From contig JAANSK020017800.1 in assembly GCA_011763485.2 (NCBI GenBank), positions 1 to 29,237 on the forward strand: a stretch of DNA of 29,237 nucleotides, in the 5' to 3' direction. A program made the position numbers and the translations under genes. This DNA is from Isoetes engelmannii. Taxonomy: Eukaryota; Streptophyta; Lycopodiopsida; Isoetales; Isoetaceae. Positions 1 to 10,301 of the stretch are shown piece by piece. The first letter of the stretch is position 1. Each line of letters begins with the position of its first letter. The notes beneath the pieces were generated by a model. That model ran no database searches and had not been told where the DNA came from. It saw only the letters and a program-made list of their open reading frames with translations.

Positions 1-191
1 GTCTATGGTTTCGACCATAGTCATTTAAAAATCGATATTAAATCCCCCTGGAACCCCCTGTTGTTTTGCTACATATTTCACCATAACTCAAAGTAACCCT
101 CTGCGCAAGATACCTGGATAAGAACCCTCGGAGCAAAGCTACATGGGAGCCTCAGTCTCCTAAAGGATCATAATATGTAAAGAGGGATTAA

Positions 192-625
192 TCACCGCTC
201 CTGCACAATGTTGTCCATAGCTTGTGGATCAGTAACTAACAACTGATTATCATACCAACCAATGCTACGAGGACGGGACTTCTTGTTTCTGCAATTAGGA
301 TCATAGGGGGTGACAGCTTTTCTCATGGTTGCCTTCTTCCAATTTACCTCCTGCCAAAGGTTCTTGAAGTTGTACTGACGACATCACCATAGCTGTAGGA
401 CCAATGACTCCACCATCTTGGACTGAAGAAATGGGCGGAGGTGCGTCATATGAAACAATAGCATATGACTCATCTGTACCTGACATTGACTGAAACTTGC
501 AAAGGGGGCGATGCAATTGGCGCAAGCAGCGCATCAGCGCAAGTGTCATCAACAATTGACATTTGGAAGGGAGCTTGGACGAGGGAAGATGTAACTGGTG
601 CAGGCGGATAACAACCACACTAGAA
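192..625 (-). pseudogene. Unrecognised decayed coding remnant
   Basis: Read on the minus strand, this stretch has coding-like composition in segments that lie in different frames, so it is broken (about two frame changes). The last segment is the most protein-like. It includes the residues NLWQEVNWKK and RSIGWYDNQLLV and ends at a stop at 192-194. An earlier segment is rich in Pro, Ser and Ala. I do not recognise the family. It could be the tail of a transposon protein or a dead host gene. No start codon or splice sites can be assigned. Confidence 0.35.
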
Positions 626-639
626 AGCATACAAAGTTT

Positions 640-2030
640 ATGTAAATGAATGTATTCTATCTTAAAAAGAGAAATGCTTCTAATTTTAGCAAGGTTTAGA
701 CCCGTACTCTACAAAAGTTGAAGACTTTAGTTATGAACTGCTGCAGAACCTGCAAAATTTTGTAACATTTGAACAATCACCACAACATAAAGGTGAGTTC
801 ATTCAATGTAAAGTGGTCGAGGGCAGGACCCAACAATGCAACGTTCGTGTGGTGTGTGCATCATAATGTCGAATTGAATGCTGCCTATGTGGCATGACGT
901 GAAAATTCATGCTTCTTTGCTAGTCATGAATTTCTCAGAGGTCATTAGGAATCAAGTGGAATCAAATGGTGGGAAAATTTCTATCATTAGATATATGGGT
1001 ATAAGTAGCAGTGGGCAGGTGGACCAATTTTGGTCCATGTATCAGGAATGGTCACGGAGGCACATGGAACCGCATTGTGTCCCCAAAAATTGATGACTAC
1101 TTGTTTAAATAGTTTTAGTTAGAAATATAACCTGAATTTATTGTGATTGTAACATAACCATATAACATTTATGAAGCTCATCAATCTTGTAGATTTATAT
1201 AAAATTTTATCATTCCTTCTTCTCCAACCTGGATGTTGACTCCAACAATGGAATAAAAGAAAAAAATAAAACACATTAATTGTGTACGCCAATTTTTTGA
1301 TAATAGAACTAAATTAGTTAATTTATGTCTGAAACGCCAAAGATCACCCCATTTTTAATTTATGACTGGTTTGATTTGTGCTTGAAATGCCAAAGATCAC
1401 TCATTTTTCTAATTATGATATTTTGCAAGCATCTAACAAGAAAAAAAAGGAATGTGGACTACTAATAGATTCCAATTTTTTTTTTAGTTTTCATGAATTT
1501 GGTTAGCCACATTCATTTTTCATGTTCTTTACAATCACATTGATATAGATATATAAATATTAGCATTGATATAAATGATAACATACAAGAGTGATGCAAT
1601 TGGGAATGTATTCCTGGTTTGGCAGTGATTGGCGTTAGCTGGAAGCTGCAAGCCAAGAATTCTGGACCAATTGCATTTATAATATCATAAGTGGGGAGCA
1701 CTCTGAGTTGTTCTTTGTCAATTGAAATCTGAAATATTTTTGTTCTTGAGCTGCTCATACAGGTACACAGACGGATCCGACATAGCATTTCCTAAAATTG
1801 GAGTAGATGGCGTGGCTGGCTCCAAAATGCATCACCGAAACACCATGCAAACCACCTATGATATTGTAGGATGTTTGCAAATTATTCGCTAAGATTCAAC
1901 TATTTTGCATTCTAGTACATGACATCACTTCCATGCTAAAATAGTTCATCACTACATGCATATTGTCAGAAATGTGTGTAAGCATTGAATGTTTTGTTCT
2001 TCAATATTTCGTTGTATGTACACAAGCATT
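640..2030. other. AT-rich intergenic region
   Basis: No gene is supported here. Short open frames lack coding character. A diverged direct repeat of about 57 bp around 1325-1420 shares the words GAAACGCCAAAGATCAC and GAAATGCCAAAGATCAC. Otherwise I see only A/T-rich tracts. Confidence 0.6.
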
Positions 2031-2036
2031 GAAGGG

Positions 2037-2202
2037 TACCTACTAGGTGGTTAAACTTTCCCAACCGACACATGGTCACTACTAGCAGAAATGAAGAAGC
2101 TAGGTGTTATGTCAGAATTGTCTTACCTACTAGGTGGTTAATCTTTTCTAGCATACACATGGTAACTACTAGCAAAAATGAAGAAGTTAGACATTACGTC
2201 AG
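2037..2202. repeat. 87-bp tandem duplication, two copies
   Basis: Two diverged copies begin with TACCTACTAGGTGGTTAA at 2037 and 2124. Both contain an ACACATGGT word, then ACTACTAGC, then AAATGAAGAAG. The period is 87 bp. No coding sense is visible. Confidence 0.8.
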
Positions 2203-2450
2203 TAGGATATAATATTTTAGGATGCCCTTTTATCAACATTTACATTCTTTTGTAGTTATTAGATCCAAATGTATGGTATGACAACATGAATGTACATGAC
2301 TGAAGCATGAAGGCGCCCATACTAAAATTTGTACACAATGATAAGTGAAATATCATGAGTAGTTTTGGACAAGAAGACAACATTAGTTGTTGTTGCAGAG
2401 TTGTGTGATGTGTATGGAAATGAGAGTTACACCAGATATCAATGATATGC

Positions 2451-3000
2451 TAAATTGATCAGCGGACATGACGTTGAGACTATTTGGTAATCTAATGCCA
2501 AATTGATTAGTTGCTAATATGAAATTGAGCTAATGCTGAATTGATTAGTTGTTAATATGAAGCCGAGACTACTAGTAATCAAATGCCGGATTGGTTAGTC
2601 GTTAATATGAAGTTGCAGCTATGGGTAATCCATTACAAAATTGCCTAGTTGCTAATATGAAGACGAGGTTAATTGTAATCCAGAGGCGAATCAAGAGCTG
2701 GATTGATCAGTTGCTAATATGAAGTTGAGACTATTGGAGGGGGAAACTTCGGGGAGCAAGGAGTTTCTGGGAGAAACTGGCCCTGGCGGCGGCGCCGAGA
2801 GCGGCGGCAGCCGCGAGCAGCGCCGCAGCTAGGGCCAGTTTCTCCCACAAACTCCTCTGCGACCGAAGTTTCCCTCCGTAACCTACGCTTTGATGAGTTG
2901 CTATTATGAAGTTGAGACTATTGGTAATCCAAAGCCGAATTGGTAAGTTGCTAATATGAAGTTGAGACTATTGGTAATCCAATGCTAATTGATTACTTGG
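2451..3000. repeat. Degenerate ~50-bp tandem array (minisatellite-like)
   Basis: About eight to nine diverged units share the pattern GTTGCTAATATGAAGTTGAG followed by ACTATTGGTAATCCAATGCC and GAATTGATTA, a unit of about 50 bases. The array is interrupted by the GC-rich foldback element at 2736-2877, and unit sequence resumes directly on the far side of it. The array lies about 0.5 kb upstream of FAAH. It has no coding potential. Confidence 0.8.
2736..2877. mobile_element. 142-bp GC-rich foldback/MITE-like insertion
   Basis: This is a near-complete palindrome. The left arm starts GGAGGGGGAAACTTCGG and runs through GTTTCTGGGAGAAACTGG. The right arm is its near reverse complement and ends CCGAAGTTTCCCTCC. 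The GC-rich centre (GGC/GCC runs) also pairs imperfectly. The flanks ACTATTG and GTAAC rejoin to give the tandem-array consensus ACTATTGGTAA, so this is a clean insertion with no target duplication longer than one base that I can see. It encodes nothing. The superfamily is unassigned. Confidence 0.75.
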
Positions 3001-3466
3001 GTAAATTATATCATTGCTGGTTTGTTCACCAAATATGAAATTGAAATTGACCATCAAATAGCCAAAACGTTTTCCAAAGAATAGGCATAAAGCCCCAAAA
3101 TAGAAAAAGACTGAGGCCTCTTTTATTGGTGTACCGATGGGGCTGTGTTGGTCCTAGACCTAGTGTCATTTATTTAACATTTTTGTCTCGAATTATTTGC
3201 CCTTTCTTTTTCTTTCTTCCTTTAAAATTCAGGCGGTGAAGCAGAGCTTCTCCGGCGCGGCTATGCCCGATAATCTTCAACCTGGATTTGTTTCAGCTCG
3301 TAACCTTTCAAAATTCTTGTTGCTCTCTTCACGGCCTCCAGCTTGATATATGTTTTCTGGAATTGGTGCATTAGATCATAGTTTCATGAAAATTTAAACA
3401 TTTTCGTTGCGGTTTTGTCCCTTTTGGCATATCAGTTTTGCCTCTGGTAAGTTCAGAAGGGAAAAA

Positions 3467-6400
3467 ATGGGGCCGGAGCAGATCGAGTTCAGTAAGCCTC
3501 TTGAGCTGATGAGCATTGAAGAAAACAGCGATGCAGAATACGTTTTTGTGAAAGTCAGAGGTATTCACTTCATCAATTGGAAACGGATGTTTATTTTGCA
3601 CAGTTTTGGCGAGTTTTTGGTGTGATCAAGTACTCTGTGTCAATCTTTTTGGCGATTTTTTGGACCGATCAATGCACATTTTTTCCTCTGTGTCATCCTT
3701 TATATGCGCTGTATTTGCTAAGAGCATAAATCTAAAGATGTTCTAATCTTGATCGACCATTAGAAAATGGTTAAATTTTAGAATCCGCATTGTCCTTTCT
3801 TATTTCGAAATTCGAGTTTTTGTCTGGTATTGATGTGCGATTTGTTTCTTTGACAGCTCCTCGGATGGCAGGAATACCCCTGAAATGCTTTACCTGGATG
3901 GTAGAATCAGTTCTAATTGGTACATTTTTGAAGCCGAAGCTGAAGAAGGATAATCTTATCACCAAGGTATGGATAAGCTGGCGATGTATTGAAATTTGCA
4001 AGTCGTTTAATAAAGAATAATCTGTTGTCCCCCTACAGGTTTTTGTAGATACCCGCTATAAAGATCCCCCATTGTTTCAACCTCAATTTTCCATTGGAGG
4101 TCAGTGTACTTTGATCTGTTGCTTAGAAGGAAAATACTGATTACGGGGGATGCGCAGATCATTAGAGTATTTTTTTTCAATAAGGCGCCCAATTTACAAT
4201 CAATTCGAATTTGGGTGCCCTATCAACGTTTCTATTGTATAGTCATCTACACGATACACTTATGTGGAATTCGCCATTCTATTTGCAGATCTTCAAGAGC
4301 CGGATGTTGTTCAGCTTGTTCCTGGTTCTTCTGCACCCCAAAGAGTTAATGCGGCGTTTAATTGTCTTGCTCCAAGATCAAATGGATTTACAGCTTTTCG
4401 GCATTGGACAATTCGAGACTATGCTGATGCATATCAATCAGGCAGAGTGACGCCCACCATGGTCAATTCTTTTCTCTTACCACGCATTTCCGTCTGTAGT
4501 AACTGTACCTAAAATAAGAAATCAACATTTTCATCTAGGTAGCGGAACGTTTTATATTGTCAATGGAAGATATGGAAGCATCGTCTCTCAGCATGAACAT
4601 ATTCATTACATATGATCCAGAGTCCATTTTACAGCAAGCTGCAGATTCTACATCTCGTTATGCTCGAGGTGCTTCTTTGTTCTTGATTGGCTCTAAAATT
4701 GCTTATGCTGTTTCTTAATGTCTTCTATTTATTTCTAGGTGATCAATTTTCTATTCTAGATGGTGTCCCAATAGCCGTGAAGGATGAAATCGATTGCTTG
4801 CCATACTCCACAACAGGTACAAGAACGCTTGACAACCTTTTGTCTAGGAATTTGGCCACTTTGCTTATGCATTTTCATGCTGTCGTTTGCTAATGCCTTA
4901 GGAGGAACAAGATGGCTCACTAAAGTACGTCCAATAAAGGACGATGCAGCTTGCGTCAAAAGATTGAGAGCATGTGGGGCTTTGCTCTTAGGAAAGACCA
5001 ATATGCATGAACTTGGACAAGGCACGACTGGAATAAATCCGCATTATGGGTATGACACTTCACTCTCACTTTTAGAAGCATTGTTTGGTAAGATTGAAAG
5101 GGCTTAGGCACAAAATTCGTCTATTTACCTAATGAGATTTTATAGATTGTTCCTATTTAGAAAAGAAAAAACTACCGTTTGCAGATCAATATTACTTTGT
5201 CTCTGTACATCTGTATTCAATTGCTTTTCTGCTGGTGGTTTTGATCAGAGCAACTAGGAATCCCTATAATAAAGATAGGGCATCAGGAGGATCTTCAGGT
5301 GGGTCTGCCGCTGCAGTGGCTTCAGGTCTTTGCCCTGCAGCTCTTGGGGTTGACGGTGGAGGTAGGCTTTTGGGTTTTGAAGATTGATGCGTACCCCAAT
5401 TATTGACTGTAGATCCTATCTCTTTTCAGGATCTGTAAGAATGCCAGCGGGTCTTTGTGGAATTGTTGGTATAAAGGGCACATATGGACGTATCTCTTCC
5501 TCTGGGTTAGTGTTGGTGTGATCTATTTTGTTCTGAAGCGTTTTTAACATCACTGTGTGTTGTGGTTGGCAGTGTGCTCCCCTTAAATTGGACCGTGGGT
5601 AGCGTTGGTGTCCTTGCATCTTCTATTGAGGATGCTATGATTGTGTAAGTGTCAATTGCTGGCATTTCTATGCACATGTTTAATTCTTATTGTTTGTAGC
5701 ATTTTTGTAACTTATGCTTAGGTATTCTGCTATACAAGGACATCTTCCAGAAGATCAGATTGTATCACTTCCTGTAGGTCACTCATCTATGTTTCTTATA
5801 TCAGACTTACGTCTCTTGAAACTGAGGGAGATGCTTGACCTGTTATCCTGTTGGTTTAGCCAGCTGCAAATTTGCCACTATTGAAGGACTTTGATGGAAT
5901 TGCCAAGTTGGTTGGTGGTTTGAAGCTGGCGAAATACTCTAAGGTAAACCATCAAATTTGCATTTACAAGTTGCAGAGAATAATACCATACCAATCAATT
6001 GCTCCGTCTATTCTGTTTAAATTCATTGAACAAGGGCTAAAGAATGGTCACAAAATTATCTCATATTTGCAACTCATGTCATGACCTTGAAATATCCCAT
6101 ACTTACAAAGACTATTGGAACTTTTTACTCACCCTTTCTCGCTTTCTTCAAAAGAAGATTCACAGAGAAGGGAAACTGGAACTGAAGTAAGAGTAGAGAA
6201 CTTCACAAGGTGAAACAATGGCAGCACAAAGGAAAAATATCTGGAGGCAGTTGCTGCTAATCCATTCCTTAATTGGAGTGCTATTTCAATCTTTATTACA
6301 CCCTTATTGCACTCTAGCAAAAAAATGTATTCTGTATGTCAATTTTCTGAGTATTCATGTTGGAGAGGCATCTATTGCCAACTCATAACAGCTTGTGAAC

Positions 6401-7655
6401 CTTGCAGTGGTTTGATGATTCAGATGATTCGATCAAGAGTGCTTGTTATAGGGTGTTGGACCTTTTGCAAAAGGACTATGGATGTAAGGTATTACGAATC
6501 CACTGCCAGAACTTAGATAAGAAAATTGGACTTATTTAAATTTAGATTTGCTTTGAAAGGTTGTGGAGGTTACAGTACCAGAATTGGAAGAGATGCGCCT
6601 TGCCCATTTTATCACCATAGGTTGTGAATGCTACACATCCATTGGGCTTGACTATGAAAAGCAGTAAGAATTAAAATGGTGGTTTGATGAACTTGCTCCT
6701 CTGCATTTTCTGGAATTCTTGCTTTTTGACAGTGGTATAGACGTTTCTGGAGGAGATATTCGAGTTGGTTTTTCAATTTATGGATCCTTCAGAAATAATG
6801 AGTATATTGCTGCACAAAGGATGAGGTATGATGTTTTTGCACTCATTGTTTTGCAAAGAGTTGTTAATAGTTCTGTTCTATTTATTATCCTTGATTGATG
6901 ATATCTTACATTGCACATGTTTTACCAGAATGCTCATTTCAAGTCATGCATGCAGTTAATTGTTAAAGTGATGATTTGACTTGCAGATACCGTCAAATGC
7001 ACTACCACAATGAAATATTCAAGAAGGCAGATATTATCATCACACCTACTACAGCGTATACTTGGAGTGTTTTTTGTTCCATTTATTCTTGCAAGTATAT
7101 ACTGAAGCCTCTTATAAGTTGACGTAATTTCTGCTGTACAGAGGAACAGCTCCTGTCATTTCTCCAGGTGCTGTAACATTCGGAGAATTGAACTATGGTG
7201 GAGGCGGTAAGCGGCTTTGTGGTCATGATACCATGGCAATTTCATGCATATGACTAAGTGACTTTGTATTTAATGTTTATAGCCAAGCTCATGCGCTATC
7301 AGATCGCTGGGAACTTCCTTGGACTACCTGCTATATCAGTTCCTGTGAGGACGACTTTATTGCTTGTTGTATGTTGGCTTAAATAAATTTGTGGCATGCT
7401 CTAAAGTGTGAATTGCAGGTTGGAGTTGATGAGGAAGGTTTACCTATAGGCATTCAACTTATTGGCAAGCCATGGTCAGAGGCCACTTTGTTGCGGATTG
7501 CGTATGCAATTGAGGTAACATTTGCAACAGTGTTTCTTTAATAATGCCTTTCAGATGATTGGTTTCTGCAACTGAGGTTTGAGGTGCAATTGCAGGTTAT
7601 GTGCACTCACCTTCAAAGAAGACCAGAGGTTCTGTATGATCTTTTGCTACAATGA
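3467..7655 (+). CDS. FAAH: Fatty acid amide hydrolase (amidase-signature family)
   Basis: Plant FAAH hydrolyses N-acylethanolamines to a fatty acid and ethanolamine, and is usually membrane-associated. I modelled 20 exons: 3467-3560, 3857-3966, 4039-4099, 4289-4461, 4539-4668, 4739-4816, 4902-5049, 5249-5361, 5430-5505, 5573-5644, 5722-5773, 5860-5943, 6408-6488, 6560-6663, 6733-6825, 6987-7055, 7142-7206, 7283-7344, 7419-7514, 7596-7655. All introns are GT-AG and phases match throughout, giving 606 residues, against 607 recalled for Arabidopsis FAAH. The Ser-Ser-Lys triad is intact: Lys204 ([10 protein letters not shown]), Ser280 or Ser281 ([10 protein letters not shown]) and nucleophile Ser304 (DGGGSVRMP), with Arg306 beside it. 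Other family landmarks are [36 protein letters not shown] and [12 protein letters not shown]. The start is the first ATG in frame with the family-like N-terminus. A further 5' exon, for example from an ATG at 3262, cannot be excluded. There is no sign of decay. Confidence 0.96.
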
Positions 7656-8356
7656 CAAACAACAGAGTGTTTACTTCAAGAAGGAATTAAGTTATTGGGC
7701 TGGTGTAAGTAAATAACGGGCTCTTACAAAATTTCATCACTGAACAAAGGAAATGGTTGAAAGTTGATATCATACCTCCTGTATTCTTCCACATAAATTA
7801 TGGGAATGGCATTTTTGAAGCTGCTTCTATATCCTCTGTAACAAAGACAACAAAGCATAAGGTAGACTTTATGCAGTAACGTGTATATATAAATTTTAAA
7901 AAGCCATGGATAGTATGAAACTTGTGTAGGGACTCTTTTATGTCTATGCTAGTAATTTTATTTACGAAAGCAACAGGAAATAGTGGCCTACTTAGAACGG
8001 TGCGTGAGCATTAATTGAGTTTGAAGAAGAAAAGATGTGAAGTCATAGTCAAGGTGGAGGAGTGTGAGCTTTTAGTACGATAGTTGCATTGCATTATTAT
8101 ACAAAGTACTTAAAGCATATATTTGCAATAACCAAGGTATATGTTGGAACACGTGGCATCAAGCATGCAGCTCATAGGTACGTGGAGACACGGCATACGA
8201 ACGTTTCTGTTTTCGTTTTGAAAGTTGAAATATCATTGTTTAAAATGCAGCAAGGGTGTCCTCTTCAAAGTTAATGAAGATATTGAAGCGTACATGCACG
8301 CCTATATAATCTTGCCTGGTATTATGTTGATGGTGGTGGTTGGGTGAAGATATCCC
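7656..8356. other. FAAH 3' flank, no gene seen
   Basis: This stretch follows the FAAH stop and should begin with its 3' untranslated region. I could not place a poly(A) site with confidence. The remainder is AT-rich without coding character, up to the left end of the transposon at 8357. Confidence 0.6.
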
Positions 8357-8396
8357 TACCCTAGTTTCAGTGATTCCTTCGCGGTTAATCCATCCC

Positions 8397-8620
8397 ACGG
8401 AATCACCAACCCTCCCCCAAACGGGTTCCGTTCTCAGACCCCGTTTCGGTCCAATAGGTCCCTTCTGGTAGAATCACCACAATACTTTCCGACGGAATCA
8501 CCTCCTCGAAATCTTCCACCAGATGGAATCATTATCCTAAATATTTTGCCCGGTAGAATATCCCAACAAGGTTATCCCGTCCGATGGAATTACCGTCCAA
8601 CATATTCTCAAAATATTCCA
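8397..8620. repeat. Left subterminal array of GGAATCACC units
   Basis: Copies or variants of GGAATCACC end at 8407, 8478, 8502, 8533, 8563 and 8594, so most are spaced 24-31 bases (one gap of 71). The units are inverted relative to those at the right end. By analogy with CACTA and similar transposons these may be transposase-binding sites, which is inference. Confidence 0.75.
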
Positions 8621-8682
8621 ATAATTTCAAAATTTTTGAGTAATTGTGAGAAGGGATGTTCTTCTGTCTTTTGTGGGCGGCT

Positions 8683-8823
8683 ATGGCGGAACAGAGGGGC
8701 CGCATGCCCTGGAGGCACTTTGCTGGATGCCGAAGGAGACGCCCACTGAGGTTGCTGCATGTTTACCCTTTTATTGCTCTGGTTTTCTTCTGCAGATGGC
8801 CGGATTCTGAGAGCCCACCATAG
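8683..8823 (+). CDS. Short 46-residue open frame inside the transposon
   Basis: The frame begins MAEQRGRMPWRHFAG and contains an Arg-rich stretch followed by a hydrophobic segment (YPFIALVFF). It ends at a TAG. A good 3' splice-site sequence (TTTTCTTCTGCAG) lies inside it, so the DNA may instead be the end of a captured intron. I do not recognise it, and expression is unsupported. Confidence 0.15.
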   Translation: MAEQRGRMPWRHFAGCRRRRPLRLLHVYPFIALVFFCRWPDSESPP

Positions 8824-8853
8824 CCAAGGCAAGCAGAGCTTGTACACACCGGA

Positions 8854-9231
8854 ATGGATCAGACCCCGTTCTCAGACCCCGTTTCCGCTAGCAGCAAAGC
8901 CATGGCTGCTGCTTGCAACAGTGCGAACACAGATGATGGAGTTGTAGCAGATAGATTTCGGTGCAGGGAAGACTCATTCCGGGGTGTAATAACAGATCCT
9001 GGTGTTCCTTTTGACACTTCAGTGCAGGGCAGACCCTTCCCATCTGATACCTTAGATGTTTCATTTGATATTTTGGTGCAGGGCAGGGCCTTTCCATCTG
9101 ATTTTTTGACGCAGGGCAGACCCATTCCGGGTAACATAATAGCAAACTTGACTCCTCCATCGGTGACCATGCCTCTGCTTACAGCAACCAGGGTAAAGGA
9201 CCCCCACTGGATGCAGCAAGGGGGAAACTAG
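8854..9231 (+). CDS. 125-residue open frame with internal repeats, inside the transposon
   Basis: This is the longest interior frame of the element (125 residues, ATG start). It has a repeated VQGRPFPSD-like motif: TSVQGRPFPSD, ILVQGRAFPSD and LTQGRPIPG. At the DNA level the word GTGCAGGGCAGA or a close variant occurs about four times between 8960 and 9125. No known domain is recognised. The sequence upstream repeats part of the left terminal zone: GTTCTCAGACCCCGTTTC at both 8430 and 8868. It may be cargo captured by the transposon or chance open sequence built on short repeats. Confidence 0.25.
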   Translation: MDQTPFSDPVSASSKAMAAACNSANTDDGVVADRFRCREDSFRGVITDPGVPFDTSVQGRPFPSDTLDVSFDILVQGRAFPSDFLTQGRPIPGNIIANLTPPSVTMPLLTATRVKDPHWMQQGGN

Positions 9232-9232
9232 T

Positions 9233-9538
9233 ATGCAGCAACGCCCCAGAAGCAAGTCCGGCTCTGAGCAAATCGACCCCTGGTTTTGGGCTTCTAGTAA
9301 GCATTCTGCAAGTTTTGGGGCTTTTGCTCCACAAGAGGTAAACCACCATTCCTGCTTATCTAATACAAATTTAAGTACAAATTCTACGCCATCCGATGCA
9401 GGGCCTGCCTTAAACGATGCAAATCAGGTCATCTTGGAGAGGGCTAATATGAATGCAGTAAGCCCTATTTGTGGTGAGGCTCTGGTGTTTGCAAAAATAG
9501 GGTCTTTAAACCATTGTTATTCACAACCATTGTGGTGA
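9233..9538 (+). CDS. 101-residue open frame, hypothetical, inside the transposon
   Basis: An ATG frame starting one base after the preceding stop, in a different frame. It is Ser/Asn/Ala-rich with no recognised domain. The 3' part overlaps a ~61-bp tandem duplication (TGTGGTGAGGCTCTGGTG near 9470 and 9531). It could be a continuation of captured cargo. Evidence that it is a gene is weak. Confidence 0.15.
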   Translation: MQQRPRSKSGSEQIDPWFWASSKHSASFGAFAPQEVNHHSCLSNTNLSTNSTPSDAGPALNDANQVILERANMNAVSPICGEALVFAKIGSLNHCYSQPLW

Positions 9539-9660
9539 GGCTCTGGTGAGGCTGATATGGCCTGGAGGTTCGAATCCTCCAGCCCTGAAAAGAACAAGGA
9601 ACAGGTTACAGGCAATGGATCAATGCAGACAGAGTCTTTTTAGGCAATGGATCAATGCAG
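9470..9660. repeat. Short tandem duplications within the transposon
   Basis: TGTGGTGAGGCTCTGGTG occurs twice about 61 bp apart. AGGCAATGGATCAATGCAG occurs at 9610-9628 and again at 9642-9660, a 32-bp period. Between them lies the T-arm-like motif at 9564-9580. Confidence 0.75.
9564..9580 (+). other. tRNA T-arm/B-box-like motif, copy 1
   Basis: GGAGGTTCGAATCCTCC is a 5-bp stem with a 7-base TTCGAAT loop, as in a tRNA T arm, and contains the Pol III B-box word GGTTCGAATCC. It is followed by AGCCCTG. I cannot find a matching acceptor strand or a convincing A box upstream, so this is not a tRNA gene. A similar stretch recurs at 17733. Confidence 0.5.
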
Positions 9661-9845
9661 GCAGATTTTTTTTGGCCATTGATTTTGGCATTTTTTTCTT
9701 CATGTCTTGGTATTTTTTTTCCCATGATCTTCAATTAGAGTAGGCAGAAAATTCTTCTGCTTGGATTGCTCCATTGCCAATATTTCTTCCATGTAGACAG
9801 ATCTGCTATGGCCAAAGAATTGCCCATAGCAATTTGAAATTACAC

Positions 9846-10170
9846 GGTGATTCTACAGGAGAGGATATTTTGAACATGGTGATTCCACGGCGCAGAATAT
9901 TTGAAACCTGGTGATTCCACGTGGCTGGATATTTGAAACGGTGATACCGTCCAGAGGGATATTTCTATTGGGATATTCCACGGGGTAGAATTTCTCGGAT
10001 GGTGATTCTGCCTGGTGGGATACCACATTTGTGATTCCGTTGGAAGGAATCTCTTGGACGTTATGTGATTCCGTCGGACGAGAGATTTGCGTTGTGATTC
10101 CGCCGGGCGGAATCGTGCCCGGTGATTCCGCCGGAAGGGATATTAGCTTGATTCTATCCCGCGGTAAACT
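9846..10170. repeat. Right subterminal array: ~11 units of ~30 bp, many with dyad symmetry
   Basis: GGTGATTCC-like words start at about 9846, 9878, 9910, 9940, 9970, 10001, 10030, 10063, 10093, 10121 and 10147, with spacings of 26-33 bases. Many units are also dyads: GATTCC followed by GGAATC or GGATA. The perfect case, GATTCCGCCGGGCGGAATC, lies at about 10096-10114. The array mirrors the one at the left end. Confidence 0.8.
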
Positions 10171-10301
10171 TTGGACGGCCAAGATCTGTCGGGGGGACGG
10201 CCAGGATCTGAAACGGGGCAGGCAGAACGGAATCCGTTCGGGAGGGGGTGGTGATTCTGCGGGAAGGTAGGAGTTGCGAAGGAATCACTGAAACTAGGGT
10301 A

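Larger units (their letters stand above)
8357..10301. mobile_element. ~1.94-kb DNA transposon with long subterminal inverted repeats, no transposase seen
   Basis: The two ends are inverted copies. A 26-bp identical terminal match begins TACCCTAGTTTCAGTGATTC at 8357 and ends as its reverse complement at 10301. Weaker similarity continues for about 90 bp (CGGAATCACC, CCGTTCT, CCCCGTTTC). If TA is the target duplication, the element proper is 8359-10299. A CTA/TAA reading is also possible, so the superfamily is left open. Both subterminal zones hold ~30-bp repeats based on GGTGATTCC. The interior (about 8640-9840) has no transposase domain, only short open frames and local repeats, so this copy looks non-autonomous. 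It lies between FAAH and ESF1 and disrupts neither. Confidence 0.8.

Noticed and set aside
3407-3466. Upstream extension of the first FAAH exon in the same frame
   Set aside because: It has no ATG and contains splice-like and pyrimidine-rich sequence. The ATG at 3467 gives a protein of the family's usual length.
10031-10270. Open frames on both strands within the right subterminal array
   Set aside because: Generated by the ~30-bp repeats. No domain and no start context.
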